Shown here: positions 40,925 through 51,531 of the stretch, one piece after another
Layout: each line of letters opens with the position of its first letter
Position numbering within the stretch: the first letter of the stretch is position 1
Assembly (NCBI GenBank): GCA_003139095.1
Contig: PLHW01000035.1
Span: 62,001 to 126,000 of the forward strand
Direction: 5' to 3'
DNA: 64,000 bases
Origin: Acidobacteriaceae bacterium
GTDB lineage: Bacteria > Acidobacteriota > Terriglobia > Terriglobales > Acidobacteriaceae
Position numbers and translations under genes: made by a program
Notes under the pieces: generated by a model
Told to the model about the DNA's origin: nothing
What the model saw: only the letters and a program-made list of their open reading frames with translations
The model's database searches: none

Positions 40925-43771
40925 TTATTGCAGCTTGGCGTACTCTGCCTTGGCTTCGTGCAACAACGGCACATCGGCATCGGCATCTTTCCAGGCCGCG
41001 AGAAAATTCTGATAGGCGATGCGGGCTTTGGCCGTGTCGCCTTCCTTCTGATAGACGCGACCCAATTCGAGTTGCGCGACCGAGACGATCACGTCCGGAC
41101 CCATCCAGGGATTCAGGTCGAGAATTTGTTGCAGATCCTGTTGCGCTTCCGGGTAGTGCCGGGTCGCCATGTAAGCCATGCCGCGCCCGAAGAGGATACC
41201 GGGATTGACCCGCGCATAGAGGGCGGCAGAATTGAGAAGGTCGATTGCTTTGGCGGGATTCGCCTTGGCCGGGTTCGCAGGTCGTAACATCACCAGGGCG
41301 CGAATGGTGGGAACGGCGATGTTCTGCGCGACTGTGTCATTCGGCCGGGTGCGCTGGATTTCATCCGCCAGGGCAAGCGCTTTTTGTTCCTGACGCTCGA
41401 TGGCGAGGATGTTGGCAGCACCGAACATCACGTCAAAGGTGCGCGACTCGGCCAGCGACTGATTGGCGTCTTTGATCGCATCGGCATCGTTGCCCACGAG
41501 CGCGTTTATACCCCCAAGCTGGGTGTCAATCATGGCCTGCTTTTCGTGAAGGTGAAGGCCGGCAAGCGCTTCCTTAACCCGCGTGGCCAGTTCCCGCGAC
41601 GTGCGTATTTGACCGCGGCTTCCGGCAAGCGCCGCGCGAAATCCCTCGGCACCCATCGCGGCCTCGGGATCGGCGGATGCCAACTGGAGTTCTTTCTCCA
41701 TCTCGGCGTCTTTCCCTTCGAGCCAGTCGTACTGAGCGAGGTGAACGTGGAAGACCGGCGGCGCAACTTTCCTTTCGAAGGCTGCGTTAACCGTGGCGCG
41801 CGCCTCCTCCACGCGCTTTAGCCCGCTATACGCGCTGGCCAGATTCTCATACGCGGCCACCATGTCCGGGTCGAGTTCGAGCGCGCGTTTCGCATTCACC
41901 AGCGCGTTGTCGAATTGTCCAAGGTTGTTATAAATGTTTGCCAGATTGTTGAACGGAGTCGAATCGTGGGGATAGGTTTGCTTGAACAATTCCAGCGCCG
42001 TGATGCCCTTGTCGAGCTGGCCGCTGTCCGCGTAGTAGTGCGACATGATGTAGAGTTTTTCGCGTTCGCTGGCGCGGTCGCGGAGTTCGAAGGCTTTCTG
42101 GCGATTCTGCTCCGATAGTTCGGTTTGGCCGAGGTTGTTGTAGACAGCGCCCAGGCGGGCGTAGGCCATGGCGAAGTTGGGATCGAGTTCAATGGCGCGC
42201 TGGTAATTGGGGATCGCGCCCCTCTCGTCGCTGACATTGTGCTTGGCATCTCCCAGGCTGAGCGCTTTCAGCGCGTCAAGGGATGACGTCGTGGCTTGCG
42301 ACAGACCCATGTCATATTTCTGCACGGTGGCCAGCGACTCGCCGAGTTGACGGCGGAGTTCGGACGCCGCGTTGTGCAGCGCATCCAACACTTTTTCTTT
42401 GCTGTTCGCTTCCGCTTGCTGGCGGCCGAGCGAATCGCCCGAAGAAGCGTTGGTCGCCTCCAGCGTAATCACGTACTGGCCCCCGACGCTGTCGATAGTA
42501 CCGCCCAGCATGGCCTTAATGCCGTCGCGCAGGCAAATCTCGCGCCCGACGTCGTTCGTCACTCTGTCATCCGGTTTGCGCCCCATGAACTGGAGCGTTT
42601 GGCGGATCTTCTGCTCGGGGAAGACGTTGAGATAGGGCGACTGGCCCAGGTCGACGGCGAGGGCTTTTTTCAGCGTGCCGTCGAAGACCGGGTCGGCGGT
42701 GGTATTGACGAAGTCGGTAATCAGAATCGCGTCTTTCTCGGTGAGCGCATGAGTGCGGCGAGAGAGCACGAACGAAATGCCCGCGGCAACCAGCAGGACG
42801 ATGACGGCGGGAATCAGCCAGCCTGGAATATGGCGCTTGGTTCCGACGGGGCGGCGCAAAGTTGCACTTGAGGAGGTCGCGGCGAGGATCGTTCCCGATT
42901 GCGAGTCGCGGCGCAGGCGCTTCAAATCAGACCGGACTTCCGCAGCGCTTTGGTAGCGCAGATCGCGGTCCTTCTCCAGTAGCTTGTTGAGCACGTCTTC
43001 CAGTTGCAGCGGAAGATCGGGGTTGAGGCGCAGCGGGGGCGCAGGAGGCCGATTGAGGATCGCGTCGAAGATTACCGCTGAGGTGTCGCCGCGAAAGGGA
43101 ATGGCGCCAGTGGCCATTTCGTAGAGGACGGCGCCGAATGAAAACAGGTCGGTGCGCGCATCCAGGTCCTTGCCGCGCGCCTGCTCGGGAGACATGTAGG
43201 CGACGGTCCCAACCGTCGAACCGGGACTGGTGAGGAACGCATTTTCGACCGTTACCGCAGAGCCGACTGTCGCGGCGGAAAGCGGCGACGGGCCAGTGGC
43301 CTGCTTCGCTAGCCCGAAGTCGAGGATTTTTGCCTGTTTGCGATTGGTTACAAAGATGTTGGGGGGCTTGATGTCGCGGTGGATGATGCCCTTGGCGTGG
43401 GCCGCGTCGAGCGCGTCGGCGATTTGGATGCCGAGGTCGAGCAGCAGTTCCAGTTCCATGGGCCGTCCGTGGATGAAACTCTTCAGGGTCTCGCCTTCCA
43501 GCAACTCCATGGCGATGAAATGGCGGCCGTTATCCTCGCCGACCTCATAGATGGTGCAGATGCCGGGATGGTTCAGGGCGGAAGCGGCGCGGGCCTCACG
43601 CTGGAAGCGCTCCAGGGCGGCGGGATCCTTTTCCGTCTCGGGAGGCAGGAATTTGAGCGCGACGTGGCGGCCCAGGCTGAGGTCTTCGGCTTCATAGACC
43701 ACGCCCATTCCACCGCCCCCGAGTTGAGACAGCACACGGTAATGAGAGATGGTCTGGCCGATAATCTCCAA
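40925..43771 (-). CDS. Ser/Thr protein kinase with membrane helix and TPR domain
   Basis: 948 residues. The N-terminal kinase has the Gly loop G-G-G-G-M-G-V-V-Y, catalytic Lys in V-A-L-K-F, the H-R-D-I-K loop and D-F-G-L-A-K. One membrane helix is near residues 318-336 ([14 protein letters not shown]). The outside part begins with a TolB/adenylate-cyclase-associated segment ([11 protein letters not shown]) and continues as about ten TPR units. This Pkn-type architecture is expanded in Acidobacteria. The TPR part may bind extracytoplasmic partners. Target proteins unknown. Confidence 0.93.
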   Translation of the reverse strand: MEIIGQTISHYRVLSQLGGGGMGVVYEAEDLSLGRHVALKFLPPETEKDPAALERFQREARAASALNHPGICTIYEVGEDNGRHFIAMELLEGETLKSFIHGRPMELELLLDLGIQIADALDAAHAKGIIHRDIKPPNIFVTNRKQAKILDFGLAKQATGPSPLSAATVGSAVTVENAFLTSPGSTVGTVAYMSPEQARGKDLDARTDLFSFGAVLYEMATGAIPFRGDTSAVIFDAILNRPPAPPLRLNPDLPLQLEDVLNKLLEKDRDLRYQSAAEVRSDLKRLRRDSQSGTILAATSSSATLRRPVGTKRHIPGWLIPAVIVLLVAAGISFVLSRRTHALTEKDAILITDFVNTTADPVFDGTLKKALAVDLGQSPYLNVFPEQKIRQTLQFMGRKPDDRVTNDVGREICLRDGIKAMLGGTIDSVGGQYVITLEATNASSGDSLGRQQAEANSKEKVLDALHNAASELRRQLGESLATVQKYDMGLSQATTSSLDALKALSLGDAKHNVSDERGAIPNYQRAIELDPNFAMAYARLGAVYNNLGQTELSEQNRQKAFELRDRASEREKLYIMSHYYADSGQLDKGITALELFKQTYPHDSTPFNNLANIYNNLGQFDNALVNAKRALELDPDMVAAYENLASAYSGLKRVEEARATVNAAFERKVAPPVFHVHLAQYDWLEGKDAEMEKELQLASADPEAAMGAEGFRAALAGSRGQIRTSRELATRVKEALAGLHLHEKQAMIDTQLGGINALVGNDADAIKDANQSLAESRTFDVMFGAANILAIERQEQKALALADEIQRTRPNDTVAQNIAVPTIRALVMLRPANPAKANPAKAIDLLNSAALYARVNPGILFGRGMAYMATRHYPEAQQDLQQILDLNPWMGPDVIVSVAQLELGRVYQKEGDTAKARIAYQNFLAAWKDADADVPLLHEAKAEYAKLQ

Positions 43772-44423
43772 AGCGCACTCCTGGGAAGTTCGATGTTAGG
43801 CGTCCCGGTTCGGACAAGTCAAACCTTGCGGACGAAGTGGCAACCTCTTTATCAATCTGTACGACGCCGGGCTGAGGAAAGTTCAGTTGGGGGCTGGATG
43901 GACGGGCAAACGCGGCCGAGCTTCACGTTTTGTCCGGGCCCGTCTGGTCGCTGAGTCGCATCGAACCCTTGGCCCGGCAGAAGGCGGAGAAGTATACCGA
44001 GGGCGGCCGGAGCCTGACCGCTGTCGAGCACTGGGATCTGAATCAGAATCGATGAGTGAACGCGGGAAAGACGGAGATTCGCGGCGTTTTGTGTTGCGAT
44101 CCGCATCAAGCGCTGTTGTGAAATGTTACGGCGCGGCATCGTGCTCTAAGTTATTGTTTCTGCATGTCATAGTTATGTCGTCGCTCATTACGGGGCGTTA
44201 CCTCGGAGAAATGGGCGATGCAATTCTCATCAAAACGCTGTTGAGATTCTCAGCAGATTTAGCTGCGCCGCTCGGCGCCTTCCCGCCGAACACTCTCATT
44301 TTCATTCACTTGCACGTGCGCGACAACTTTGTTCCTAGGCGCGGCGAGTTTGGCATGGCGAATGCCTTTAGCAATGGTGGCGAGCGGCCTTAAAAGAAAG
44401 AGCCCTCGAAATAAAGGTGGGTT
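43772..44423. other. Gene-free stretch after the kinase start
   Basis: About 650 bases between the minus-strand kinase and the GcvH-like gene. Apparent frames lack ribosome sites and natural composition. It contains the promoters of both genes. No tRNA or repeat was noted. Confidence 0.45.
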
Positions 44424-45098
44424 ATGACAGTCATTCTGGTTCTCTTCACATTCGCGAGTTTCCTTCTCATCGATCACTTCCACAGCAAAAAGCAAGTCAT
44501 TGTGCAGCCGGTGCTGGCAAAGGCGCCGAAGGTCGAAAAAGCGGTTCGTCCGACTCCAGAACTCGTCAACGGATTCCGGGTCCCCGAAAATCTCCGCTAT
44601 CATCCCGGCCACACATGGGCGCTCAGTGAGAGCCCCAGCCTGGTGCGGGTTGGCATGGATGAGTTCGCCTCCAAGCTGATCGGCAAAATCGACCGCCTGA
44701 CGCTGCCGCAGCGCGGCCAGTGGATCCGCCAGGGACAGAAGATTGCGACGTTCTTCCGCGACGGGGCGAGCGTAGACATGGTTTCGCCGATCGAAGGCAG
44801 CATCGCCGACGTGAACGACGGCGTCTCGCAGGATCCGAAGCTGGCGCAGAACGATTGCTACGGCGAAGGCTGGCTGGTAACGGTTCAGTCTCCCGATGCC
44901 AAGACCAACTTCCGCAACCTGCTCGGTGGCGCACTGGCCCGCTGGTGGACCGAAGAGTCAGCCAGCCGTTTGCAGAGAAAGATGCCGATGTTCGCGGGCG
45001 CACTGGCGCAGGACGGCGGCTTGGCAGTCGGCAACCTGACCGAACAGATTCCAGACAAGGAATGGGCATCGATCACCAAAGAATTCTTCCTGTCCTAA
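44424..45098 (+). CDS. Membrane-anchored GcvH-like (biotinyl/lipoyl-fold) protein without lipoyl lysine
   Basis: 224 residues with a GGTGG ribosome site. Residues 2-17 form an N-terminal anchor, followed by a short linker. From residue ~60, H-P-G-H-T-W-A matches the start of the glycine-cleavage H-protein fold, and the hairpin S-P-I-E-G-S-I-A-D-V-N matches its core. The turn that normally carries the lipoylated Lys (residues 111-130) has no Lys at all (F-R-D-G-A-S-V-D-M-V). So it cannot be lipoylated at the usual site. A scaffold or binding role is more likely than catalysis. Confidence 0.8.
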   Translation: MTVILVLFTFASFLLIDHFHSKKQVIVQPVLAKAPKVEKAVRPTPELVNGFRVPENLRYHPGHTWALSESPSLVRVGMDEFASKLIGKIDRLTLPQRGQWIRQGQKIATFFRDGASVDMVSPIEGSIADVNDGVSQDPKLAQNDCYGEGWLVTVQSPDAKTNFRNLLGGALARWWTEESASRLQRKMPMFAGALAQDGGLAVGNLTEQIPDKEWASITKEFFLS

Positions 45099-45148
45099 GC
45101 AGGACAGAGGGCTCTGAGTAAGGCTCTCGCCAACCGCGCTAAGAGAAT

Positions 45149-45186
45149 CCACCGCCCGGAAAAACCGATCCGGGCGGTGGTTTTTT
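45149..45186 (+). terminator. Rho-independent terminator
   Basis: Perfect 12-bp GC-rich stem (CCACCGCCCGGA with TCCGGGCGGTGG), 8-base loop, followed by TTTTTT. Terminates the GcvH-like gene. Confidence 0.95.
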
Positions 45187-45200
45187 GTTTGGGAATCTTT

Positions 45201-45229
45201 TTAGATTGCGCCGCCGCAAGAGGTATAAT
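45201..45229 (+). promoter_or_regulatory. Sigma-70-type promoter of the metallophosphoesterase gene
   Basis: TTAGAT at 45201-45206, a 17-base spacer, and TATAAT at 45224-45229. The gene starts at 45303 with AGGAG upstream. Confidence 0.6.
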
Positions 45230-45302
45230 CACGCCACTTCCCGGGAATTGGGCCCTCGTCACCTGCGTCAACATCCAAAATTGAGTAAGTCAGGAGCACA
45301 AC

Positions 45303-46502
45303 ATGCCTGCCCGCAAAGTAACGAATATTGACCCTTCTCGCTTTCGTTGCGCGCCTCGTCACCCCACGCCGCGGGGAACGCGATCGTTCGGCGCCGAGCG
45401 CTTGCCTCAGGCCTTTCAAGTCGTCATTGATCCAACCAAAGACCCACAGCAGCCCTGGCGCGATCTGCCGCCGCCCACGGGCCTGCCGCCATTTCGCCTG
45501 TCGCTCGAGAGCATCCTTGCGCCCGCTTCCATCGCTGCCATCAACAGTTCGGGCAAACTCGTCTTCCATGCGGTCGGAGATACGGGCGGTGTGAACACGC
45601 CGACGCAGATCGAGAACGTCGCGACCTACATGGAGTCGGACTTTAGCGGCGCGGACATCACCGCGCATCCGGCGTTTTTCTATCACCTCGGGGACGTGGT
45701 GTACTACGACGGCGAGTTGGCCAACTACTATCCCGAGTTCTATGAGCCGTACATGCACTATCCGGGGCCCATCGTCGGCATTCCCGGCAATCATGACGGA
45801 GACATTGACCCGAAGACCGGCGAGACGAGCCTGGAAGGTTTTGTGCGCAACTTCTGCGCGCAGACTGCGACGCGCACTCCCGAGGCGAAGGATGCGCCGC
45901 GCACCGCCATGACGCAGCCGAATGTTTATTGGACACTGCTCACGCCGCTCGTCACCATCGTCGGCCTCTACAGCAATTGCCCCGAAGGGGGACAGCTAAG
46001 CCAGGCGCAGATCGATTGGTTCGAGTCGGAGTTGAAAGCGGCGCCTACCGATCGCGCGGTGATTTTGGCCGTGCATCATCCGCTGTATTCCGCGTATGGG
46101 CCCAAGCCCGGGAGCCAGGTAATGCACGGCGTGATCGACAATGCGGCACAGGCGGCGGGCCGCGTGCCCGAGTTGGTGCTCGGCGGGCACGTGCATGATT
46201 ACCAGCGCTTCACCGGCCAACTTGCCGGGAAGGATGTTCCGATGATCATCGCCGGCGCCGGCGGCTACAACGCGGCGCTGCACGTGCTGGATCCAGCTTT
46301 TCACAAGGCGAAGCTGCCATTGACGCTGGGCAACGGTGGCGGCACGCTGGAGAATTTCAATGACAGCCAGCACGGCTATCTGCGAATCACCGTGACGAAA
46401 AAGTCGATTGTGGTGGAATATGTCGCGGTCCCAGACCCGAGCAAGCCCGCCAAGGGCCCGCTGAAGGCGTTTGATACGCTGACCATAAAGACGGGATACT
46501 AG
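45303..46502 (+). CDS. Calcineurin-like metallophosphoesterase
   Basis: 399 residues without a signal peptide. All metal-binding blocks are present: G-D-T-G-G near residue 92, H-L-G-D-V-V-Y-Y-D, G-N-H-D near residue 160, A-V-H-H-P-L-Y-S and G-G-H-V-H-D-Y. Such enzymes split phosphate esters or phosphodiesters with two metal ions. Substrate unknown. It has its own promoter and stands alone. Confidence 0.9.
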   Translation: MPARKVTNIDPSRFRCAPRHPTPRGTRSFGAERLPQAFQVVIDPTKDPQQPWRDLPPPTGLPPFRLSLESILAPASIAAINSSGKLVFHAVGDTGGVNTPTQIENVATYMESDFSGADITAHPAFFYHLGDVVYYDGELANYYPEFYEPYMHYPGPIVGIPGNHDGDIDPKTGETSLEGFVRNFCAQTATRTPEAKDAPRTAMTQPNVYWTLLTPLVTIVGLYSNCPEGGQLSQAQIDWFESELKAAPTDRAVILAVHHPLYSAYGPKPGSQVMHGVIDNAAQAAGRVPELVLGGHVHDYQRFTGQLAGKDVPMIIAGAGGYNAALHVLDPAFHKAKLPLTLGNGGGTLENFNDSQHGYLRITVTKKSIVVEYVAVPDPSKPAKGPLKAFDTLTIKTGY

Positions 46503-46536
46503 AAGGGGCGAATAGTGGTTATGAAAAATGGGGACA

Positions 46537-46564
46537 GTGGGGCGGGCGAATCGTTCGCCCCCAC
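46537..46564. terminator. Hairpin between convergent genes
   Basis: GTGGGG and CCCCAC arms with GGCGAA/TTCGCC inner stem (a 3-base bulge on one side) and a 3-base loop. It lies between the metallophosphoesterase and hslU, which converge here. No long T-run, so probably a bidirectional but weak terminator. Confidence 0.5.
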
Positions 46565-46585
46565 GTTTGCCAACTTCCTGGTTGG

Positions 46586-48010
46586 TTACAGGATGTAGCG
46601 CGACAAATCCTGGTCCTTGACGATCTCGCTAAGCATTTTCTGAACGTACTCGGCGTCGACGGTGAACTGCTGCCCTTTTCTCTCAGGAGCTTCAAAACTG
46701 ATCTCGTCAAGCACGCGCTCCATGATGGTGTGCAGGCGGCGCGCGCCGATATTCTCCGTTCCTTCGTTCACGCGAAAGGCAAAACGCGCGACCTCTTCCA
46801 GCGATTCCTTCGTGAATTCCAGCTTCACGCCTTCGGTTTCCAGCAACGCCGTATATTGCTTGGTGAGCGACGACTTCGGTTCGGTCAGGATGCGGATGAA
46901 GTCTTCCATCGTCAGCGACTGCAACTCGACGCGAATCGGGAAGCGGCCTTGCAGCTCGGGAATCAAATCGCTCGGCTTGGAAACGTGAAACGCTCCCGCG
47001 GCCACAAACAAAATATGGTCGGTGCGCACCATGCCGTAGCGTGTGTTGACGGTGGTGCCTTCGACGATAGGCAGGATGTCGCGCTGCACGCCTTCGCGCG
47101 AAACGTCGGGCCCATGGCCGCTTTCGCGCCCCGCGATCTTGTCGATCTCGTCGAGGAAAATGATGCCCGAGTTTTCCACGCGGTCAATCGCGGTGCGCGT
47201 CACCTGCTCCATGTCGATGAGGCGCTGCTCTTCTTCCTGAATCAGATATTCGAACGCCTCATTCACCTTCATCTTCCGCTTCTTGGTGCGCTGGCCGAAG
47301 ATGTTGGGCAGCATGTCCTTGATGTTGACGTCCATCTCCTCGACGCCCTGGTTGGAGATGATTTCAAACGACGGGTAATTGCGCTCGCGCGTTTCGATTT
47401 CGACCATGCGGTCGTCGAGCTTGCCTTCGCGCAACTGCTGGCGCAGTTTTTCGCGCGTGCGATTCGACGACTCGGCAAGGCTGGTGCTGGCGTCGATGAC
47501 GACGCCCCCGGATGCGGCTGCGGCGGCCGCGGAATCGCTGCGGGGCGGGCTGGGCGGCAGCAGAATATCGAGCAATCGCTCCTCGGCGTTGAGTTCGGCC
47601 TTATCGGCGACGTCCTCCAGACGTTCTTCGCGAATCATTTCGATGGCAATCTCGACCAGATCGCGGATCATGGATTCCACGTCGCGGCCGACGTAGCCGA
47701 CTTCCGTAAACTTCGACGCCTCGACTTTCAAAAACGGAGAGTTGGCGAGTTTGGCTAGCCGGCGGGCGATCTCGGTCTTGCCCACGCCGGTCGGCCCGAT
47801 CATGATGATGTTTTTGGGAATGACTTCTTCGGCCAGTTCAGGCGCGAGCTTCTGGCGGCGCATACGATTGCGCAGGGCGATCGCCACCGCGCGCTTGGCG
47901 TCCTTCTGCCCGACGACATACTTGTCAAGCTCGGCGACAATTTCGCGCGGCGTTAGTTCGTCGAGCGCGACTTGTTCTTCTTCGGCGGTTCCGGGTAAAT
48001 AAATAGCCAT
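46586..48010 (-). CDS. hslU: HslU ATPase/unfoldase of the HslVU protease
   Basis: 474 residues. Walker A G-P-T-G-V-G-K-T at 72-79, the pore motif G-Y-V-G-R-D near residue 93, Walker [10 protein letters not shown], and a C-terminus ending D-L-S-R-Y-I-L that docks into HslV. It unfolds substrates and feeds them to the HslV chamber. hslV lies just upstream in the same direction. The variable intermediate domain contains an Ala/Ser-rich segment with low complexity (about residues 160-172). Confidence 0.97.
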   Translation of the reverse strand: MAIYLPGTAEEEQVALDELTPREIVAELDKYVVGQKDAKRAVAIALRNRMRRQKLAPELAEEVIPKNIIMIGPTGVGKTEIARRLAKLANSPFLKVEASKFTEVGYVGRDVESMIRDLVEIAIEMIREERLEDVADKAELNAEERLLDILLPPSPPRSDSAAAAAASGGVVIDASTSLAESSNRTREKLRQQLREGKLDDRMVEIETRERNYPSFEIISNQGVEEMDVNIKDMLPNIFGQRTKKRKMKVNEAFEYLIQEEEQRLIDMEQVTRTAIDRVENSGIIFLDEIDKIAGRESGHGPDVSREGVQRDILPIVEGTTVNTRYGMVRTDHILFVAAGAFHVSKPSDLIPELQGRFPIRVELQSLTMEDFIRILTEPKSSLTKQYTALLETEGVKLEFTKESLEEVARFAFRVNEGTENIGARRLHTIMERVLDEISFEAPERKGQQFTVDAEYVQKMLSEIVKDQDLSRYIL

Positions 48011-48105
48011 AAATGCGTCGTTGGTCGTTGGTTGCTAGTCGTTAGGAAAAGCTGGCATCGTCCGCGGTCTCGGAACGACTAACGACTGACCACCATCGAC
48101 CGTTA
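48011..48105. repeat. GTCGTT-family inverted repeat between hslV and hslU
   Basis: GTCGTTGGTCGTTGG-type sequence at 48018-48042 and its partner in opposite orientation at 48076-48100 (AACGACTAACGACTGACC). The gap between hslV and hslU is filled by this element. Confidence 0.65.
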
Positions 48106-48690
48106 TCACAACTCCTCAATCGTCACCTTATCATTCGTGTAGATGCACATGCGGCCGGCAATCTTCATTGCTTCCTCGGCAATTTCGCGCGCCGAGAGCG
48201 TGGTATGGTCGGCCAGCGCCTGCGCGGCAGCCTGCGCAAACGGCCCGCCCGACCCGATGGCCGCGATGCCGCTATCGGGTTCGATGACGTCGCCCTGACC
48301 GCTCAACAGGAATGTCTGTTCTTTGTCGGCGACGAGAAGTAACGCTTCGAGGTGGCGAAGAAACTTGTCCGTGCGCCAGTCTTTGGCAAGCTCAACGGCG
48401 GAGCGGCCAACGTTGCCGTGATACTGCTCAAGCTTCGATTCGAACCGGCTGAAGAGCGAGAACGCATCGGCCGTCGAGCCCGCGAATCCCGCCAGAATCT
48501 TGTCCTGATACAGCCGCCTGATTTTCTTCGCCCCATGCTTGATCACCGACTCGCCGAGCGTCACCTGCCCGTCGCCCGCCATAACGACCTTGTCGTCGCG
48601 GCGCACGCAGAGCACGGTAGTCGAACGAATCAGCCGCGCGGGACGCGGGGGATCTTCACGATCGGCCGTGATTGCAAAGTTTCTTGTCAT
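48106..48690 (-). CDS. hslV: HslV peptidase subunit
   Basis: 194 residues. The active-site Thr lies in S-T-T-V-L-C-V-R-R, matching T-T-I-V at the N-terminus of E. coli HslV, but is Thr24 here. The first 23 residues ([14 protein letters not shown]) are an extension that must be removed for activity. The rest ([20 protein letters not shown]) is canonical. TGTATAAT lies ~14 bases before the start, giving a short leader. It forms a protease with HslU. Confidence 0.95.
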   Translation of the reverse strand: MTRNFAITADREDPPRPARLIRSTTVLCVRRDDKVVMAGDGQVTLGESVIKHGAKKIRRLYQDKILAGFAGSTADAFSLFSRFESKLEQYHGNVGRSAVELAKDWRTDKFLRHLEALLLVADKEQTFLLSGQGDVIEPDSGIAAIGSGGPFAQAAAQALADHTTLSAREIAEEAMKIAGRMCIYTNDKVTIEEL

Positions 48691-48775
48691 GAGCGCAATC
48701 TTTTATTATACAGGCCCGCAACAGCAGACGGACCGACCCTGCCCGTGCGCACCTGTGCCGAAGCAATTTGGGAGC

Positions 48776-49786
48776 CTAGCCCCGTACGGTCGCACCGTCG
48801 AAAATATTCAGGAATTCGACTTTCTTTTCGGTGGGCAGAAACGACGCCTCGAAAGAATTACGCGCCAGTTCGCGCAGGTGATCGTTGGAAAAACTGAAAT
48901 GTTCCTGGACGAGCTGGTATTCCTCGACAATTGACGTTCGGAACATCGCGGGATCGTCCGTGTTGAGCGTGAGCATCAGGCCCTGATCAAAGTAACGCCG
49001 CACGGGGTGCACCGCCAGTTGGCTACAGCATGCGGTACGAAGATTACTCGTCACGCAAATTTCAATAGGAATCTGACGCCGGGCCAGCTCATCCATTAGT
49101 TCGGGATCCTGCTCGGCGGTCAGTCCGTGCCCGATGCGTTCGGCTTTCAAGTTCAGCGCGCCCCAAATCGATTCCGGCCCAGCGGTCTCGCCCGCATGCG
49201 CGGTCAGGTGCAGGCCGTGATCGGCGGCGCGCGCAAAGACCGCCGCGAACAGCTCGGGCGGTCCCTTGATTTCGTCGCCGCCAATGCCGAAGGCGACCAC
49301 GTTGCGATCGCGGAACTGAATCGCGAGGTCGAGCACCCTCTGCGCTTTCTCCGCACCGAACTGTCGGATGGCGTCGAAAATCCACAACAGAGAAATGCCG
49401 AAGTCGCGCTCGCCGCGCTGGCGACCGCGTTCCAGGCCTTCAAAGATCGCGGCGAAATCCTGCTTCCGCCAAAGGCACACGCCCGCAGAAACTGTCACCT
49501 CGGCGTGCAAAACATTCTGCGATTTCAATCGCTCCATCAGCCGGTACGTGATCAGTTCATAATCGTCGGGCGTGAGCAGGTGCGCGGTAATGTCTTTGAA
49601 GGCCAGCAGGAATCCCGCGAAATCGGTGAACTGGTAGAGCGGTTCGACCTCAGCCAGCGTCGCGGTCTCCTCGCCGCGCCGATGCCGCAACTCCAGCAGC
49701 GTCGCCGGCTCGATCGAGCCTTCGAGGTGCAGATGAAGCTCGGCTTTCAGAAGTGAATGAAGAAACGGGGAAGGCTCGGAGGACAT
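48776..49786 (-). CDS. add: Adenosine deaminase
   Basis: 336 residues. Metal and catalytic motifs: E-L-H-L-H-L-E-G near residue 16, T-A-H-A-G-E near 200, R-I-G-H-G near 220, and N-T-D-D-P-A near 275. It deaminates adenosine to inosine; with the purine nucleoside phosphorylase at 58818 it supports purine salvage. Adenine or aminodeoxyfutalosine deaminases share this fold, so the substrate is not certain. A TAGAAT box ends six bases before the ATG, suggesting a leaderless mRNA. Confidence 0.9.
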   Translation of the reverse strand: MSSEPSPFLHSLLKAELHLHLEGSIEPATLLELRHRRGEETATLAEVEPLYQFTDFAGFLLAFKDITAHLLTPDDYELITYRLMERLKSQNVLHAEVTVSAGVCLWRKQDFAAIFEGLERGRQRGERDFGISLLWIFDAIRQFGAEKAQRVLDLAIQFRDRNVVAFGIGGDEIKGPPELFAAVFARAADHGLHLTAHAGETAGPESIWGALNLKAERIGHGLTAEQDPELMDELARRQIPIEICVTSNLRTACCSQLAVHPVRRYFDQGLMLTLNTDDPAMFRTSIVEEYQLVQEHFSFSNDHLRELARNSFEASFLPTEKKVEFLNIFDGATVRG

Positions 49787-49792
49787 GAGGTG

Positions 49793-49798
49793 ATTCTA
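49793..49798 (-). promoter_or_regulatory. TAGAAT box six bases before the add start
   Basis: On the minus strand TAGAAT is followed by CACCTC and then ATG (49786). This spacing fits a -10 element with transcription beginning at or beside the ATG. Confidence 0.45.
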
Positions 49799-49868
49799 AA
49801 TCGGGCGATCGGGTTGATCCGACTTCCAAACTGGAAATCGGCATCGCCGAATCGCCCGATGGACCCAA

Positions 49869-51452
49869 TTATCCGATCGCGCGATTCTTCTTGCAGAACT
49901 CGCTGTGATGGCGGCTGTAGAAGATGTAGATCACGAGTCCCAGCGCGAGCCAGATCACGAAGCGCAGCCAGGTAATCAGGGTCAGCCCCAACATCAGGCC
50001 GCCGCAGAGAACAACCGAAATCAGCGGGAACCACGGCACAAAGGGGACGCGGAAGGCGCGCTTGCGGTCGGGCTGTCTGCGGCGAAGAAGAATCACGCCC
50101 AGCGAGACCAGCACGAAGGCAAATAGCGTCCCAATGTTGGCGAGGTCGGCCGCATCCCCAATATCCACAAGGCCAGCGGGAATGCCCACGGCAAAACAGG
50201 CGATCCACGTCGACCAATGCGGCGTCTTGTATTTCGGATGCACGGCCGAGAACAACTTCGGCAGCAGGCCGTCGCGCGACATTGCGTACCAGATGCGCGC
50301 CTGCCCATATTGGAAGACAAGCAGCGACGAGATCATTCCCGTCAGCGCACCAATCACGATCACCGAGCGAAAGAAAGGATGTACGCCCAGGTACTTCATC
50401 GCGTAAGCCACGGGAGCTTCGGCGGCTTCTCCGGAAACGAAGGTCGTGTACTTCATCATGCCAAGCAGCACGACGGCGACGCCGACATACAGCAGAGTGC
50501 AGATGATCAGCGACATGATGATGCCGAAAGGCAAATCTTTTTGCGGATTGCGCGATTCCTCCGCCGCGGTCGAGACTGAATCGAATCCAATGTAGGTAAA
50601 AAAAACGATGGCGCCGCCGGTGACAATTCCGGCAAAGCCAGAGGGCGCAAACGGCTTCCAGTTTGCGGGCTTCACCAGCATGCCGCCGACGACGAGAAAC
50701 GTGAGGATGGCGCCAATCTTGACGGCGACCATGATGTTGTTGGTCTCGGCCGATTCCTTCACGCCGCGCACCAGCAGCAGCGTGAGAATGAAAACGATCA
50801 GGAAGCCCGGCAGGTTAAAGTAAGCGCCCGTCCACTGCCCCGACGCCCAAACAGGGCTGGCCCACTTGTCCGGCAAGTTGAGACCGAAGGCCGCCAGTTG
50901 TGCTTTTGTGTAGCCGGCAAAACCGACCGCCACGGCAACATTGCTGACGACGTATTCGAGGATCAGGTCCCAGCCGATGATCCAGGCGAAAATTTCTCCG
51001 AGCGTCGCGTACGAGTAGGTGTATGCGCTGCCCGCAATCGGAATCATCGACGCCAGTTCGGCGTAGCACAATCCGGCAAAACTGCACGCAACCGCGACCA
51101 GCAAGAACGAAATCGCAATCGACGGGCCCGCCGGTGGACGACCGTGCATCAGCGCTCCGGCCGTGCTGCCGGTGCGCAGAAAATTCATAATGACGTCGAG
51201 CGCCTGCGCGTGCAGAAGGGATGGGGCTCGGAAATATTCGCCGGCAGCCGCTGTGCCGGTAAGGATGAAGATACCCGAGCCGATGATGGCGCCGATGCCG
51301 AGCGCCGTCAGCGACCACGGGCCGAGCGTCTTGCTCAGCCGGTGGTGCGGGTTCTCCGAATCGGAGATCAGCTTGTCGATGGATTTGCAGCACAGAAGCT
51401 GACTGCCGGATTGTTGCCCCGCTAAATTGTCATCCGTCACCGGTTGGGCCAA
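49869..51452 (-). CDS. APC-superfamily amino acid permease
   Basis: 527 residues with about twelve to fourteen membrane helices. The first helix shows G-I-G-A-I-I-G-S-G-I-F, the substrate-binding signature of APC transporters, and a later helix has F-F-T-Y-I-G-F-D-S-V-S-T-A-A-E-E. The length and pattern fit the cationic amino acid transporter group (YfnA/CAT-like). Cytoplasmic Cys-rich N-terminus (L-C-C-K-S) is unusual. The exact substrate is unknown. Confidence 0.9.
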   Translation of the reverse strand: MAQPVTDDNLAGQQSGSQLLCCKSIDKLISDSENPHHRLSKTLGPWSLTALGIGAIIGSGIFILTGTAAAGEYFRAPSLLHAQALDVIMNFLRTGSTAGALMHGRPPAGPSIAISFLLVAVACSFAGLCYAELASMIPIAGSAYTYSYATLGEIFAWIIGWDLILEYVVSNVAVAVGFAGYTKAQLAAFGLNLPDKWASPVWASGQWTGAYFNLPGFLIVFILTLLLVRGVKESAETNNIMVAVKIGAILTFLVVGGMLVKPANWKPFAPSGFAGIVTGGAIVFFTYIGFDSVSTAAEESRNPQKDLPFGIIMSLIICTLLYVGVAVVLLGMMKYTTFVSGEAAEAPVAYAMKYLGVHPFFRSVIVIGALTGMISSLLVFQYGQARIWYAMSRDGLLPKLFSAVHPKYKTPHWSTWIACFAVGIPAGLVDIGDAADLANIGTLFAFVLVSLGVILLRRRQPDRKRAFRVPFVPWFPLISVVLCGGLMLGLTLITWLRFVIWLALGLVIYIFYSRHHSEFCKKNRAIG

Positions 51453-51531
51453 GAGACTGCGTCTCCTTTAAATTTTGAAGGCACGGGAATTAGCGCCCGC
51501 GCCTCCATCATTTACCGCTCGCCAAAACGCC

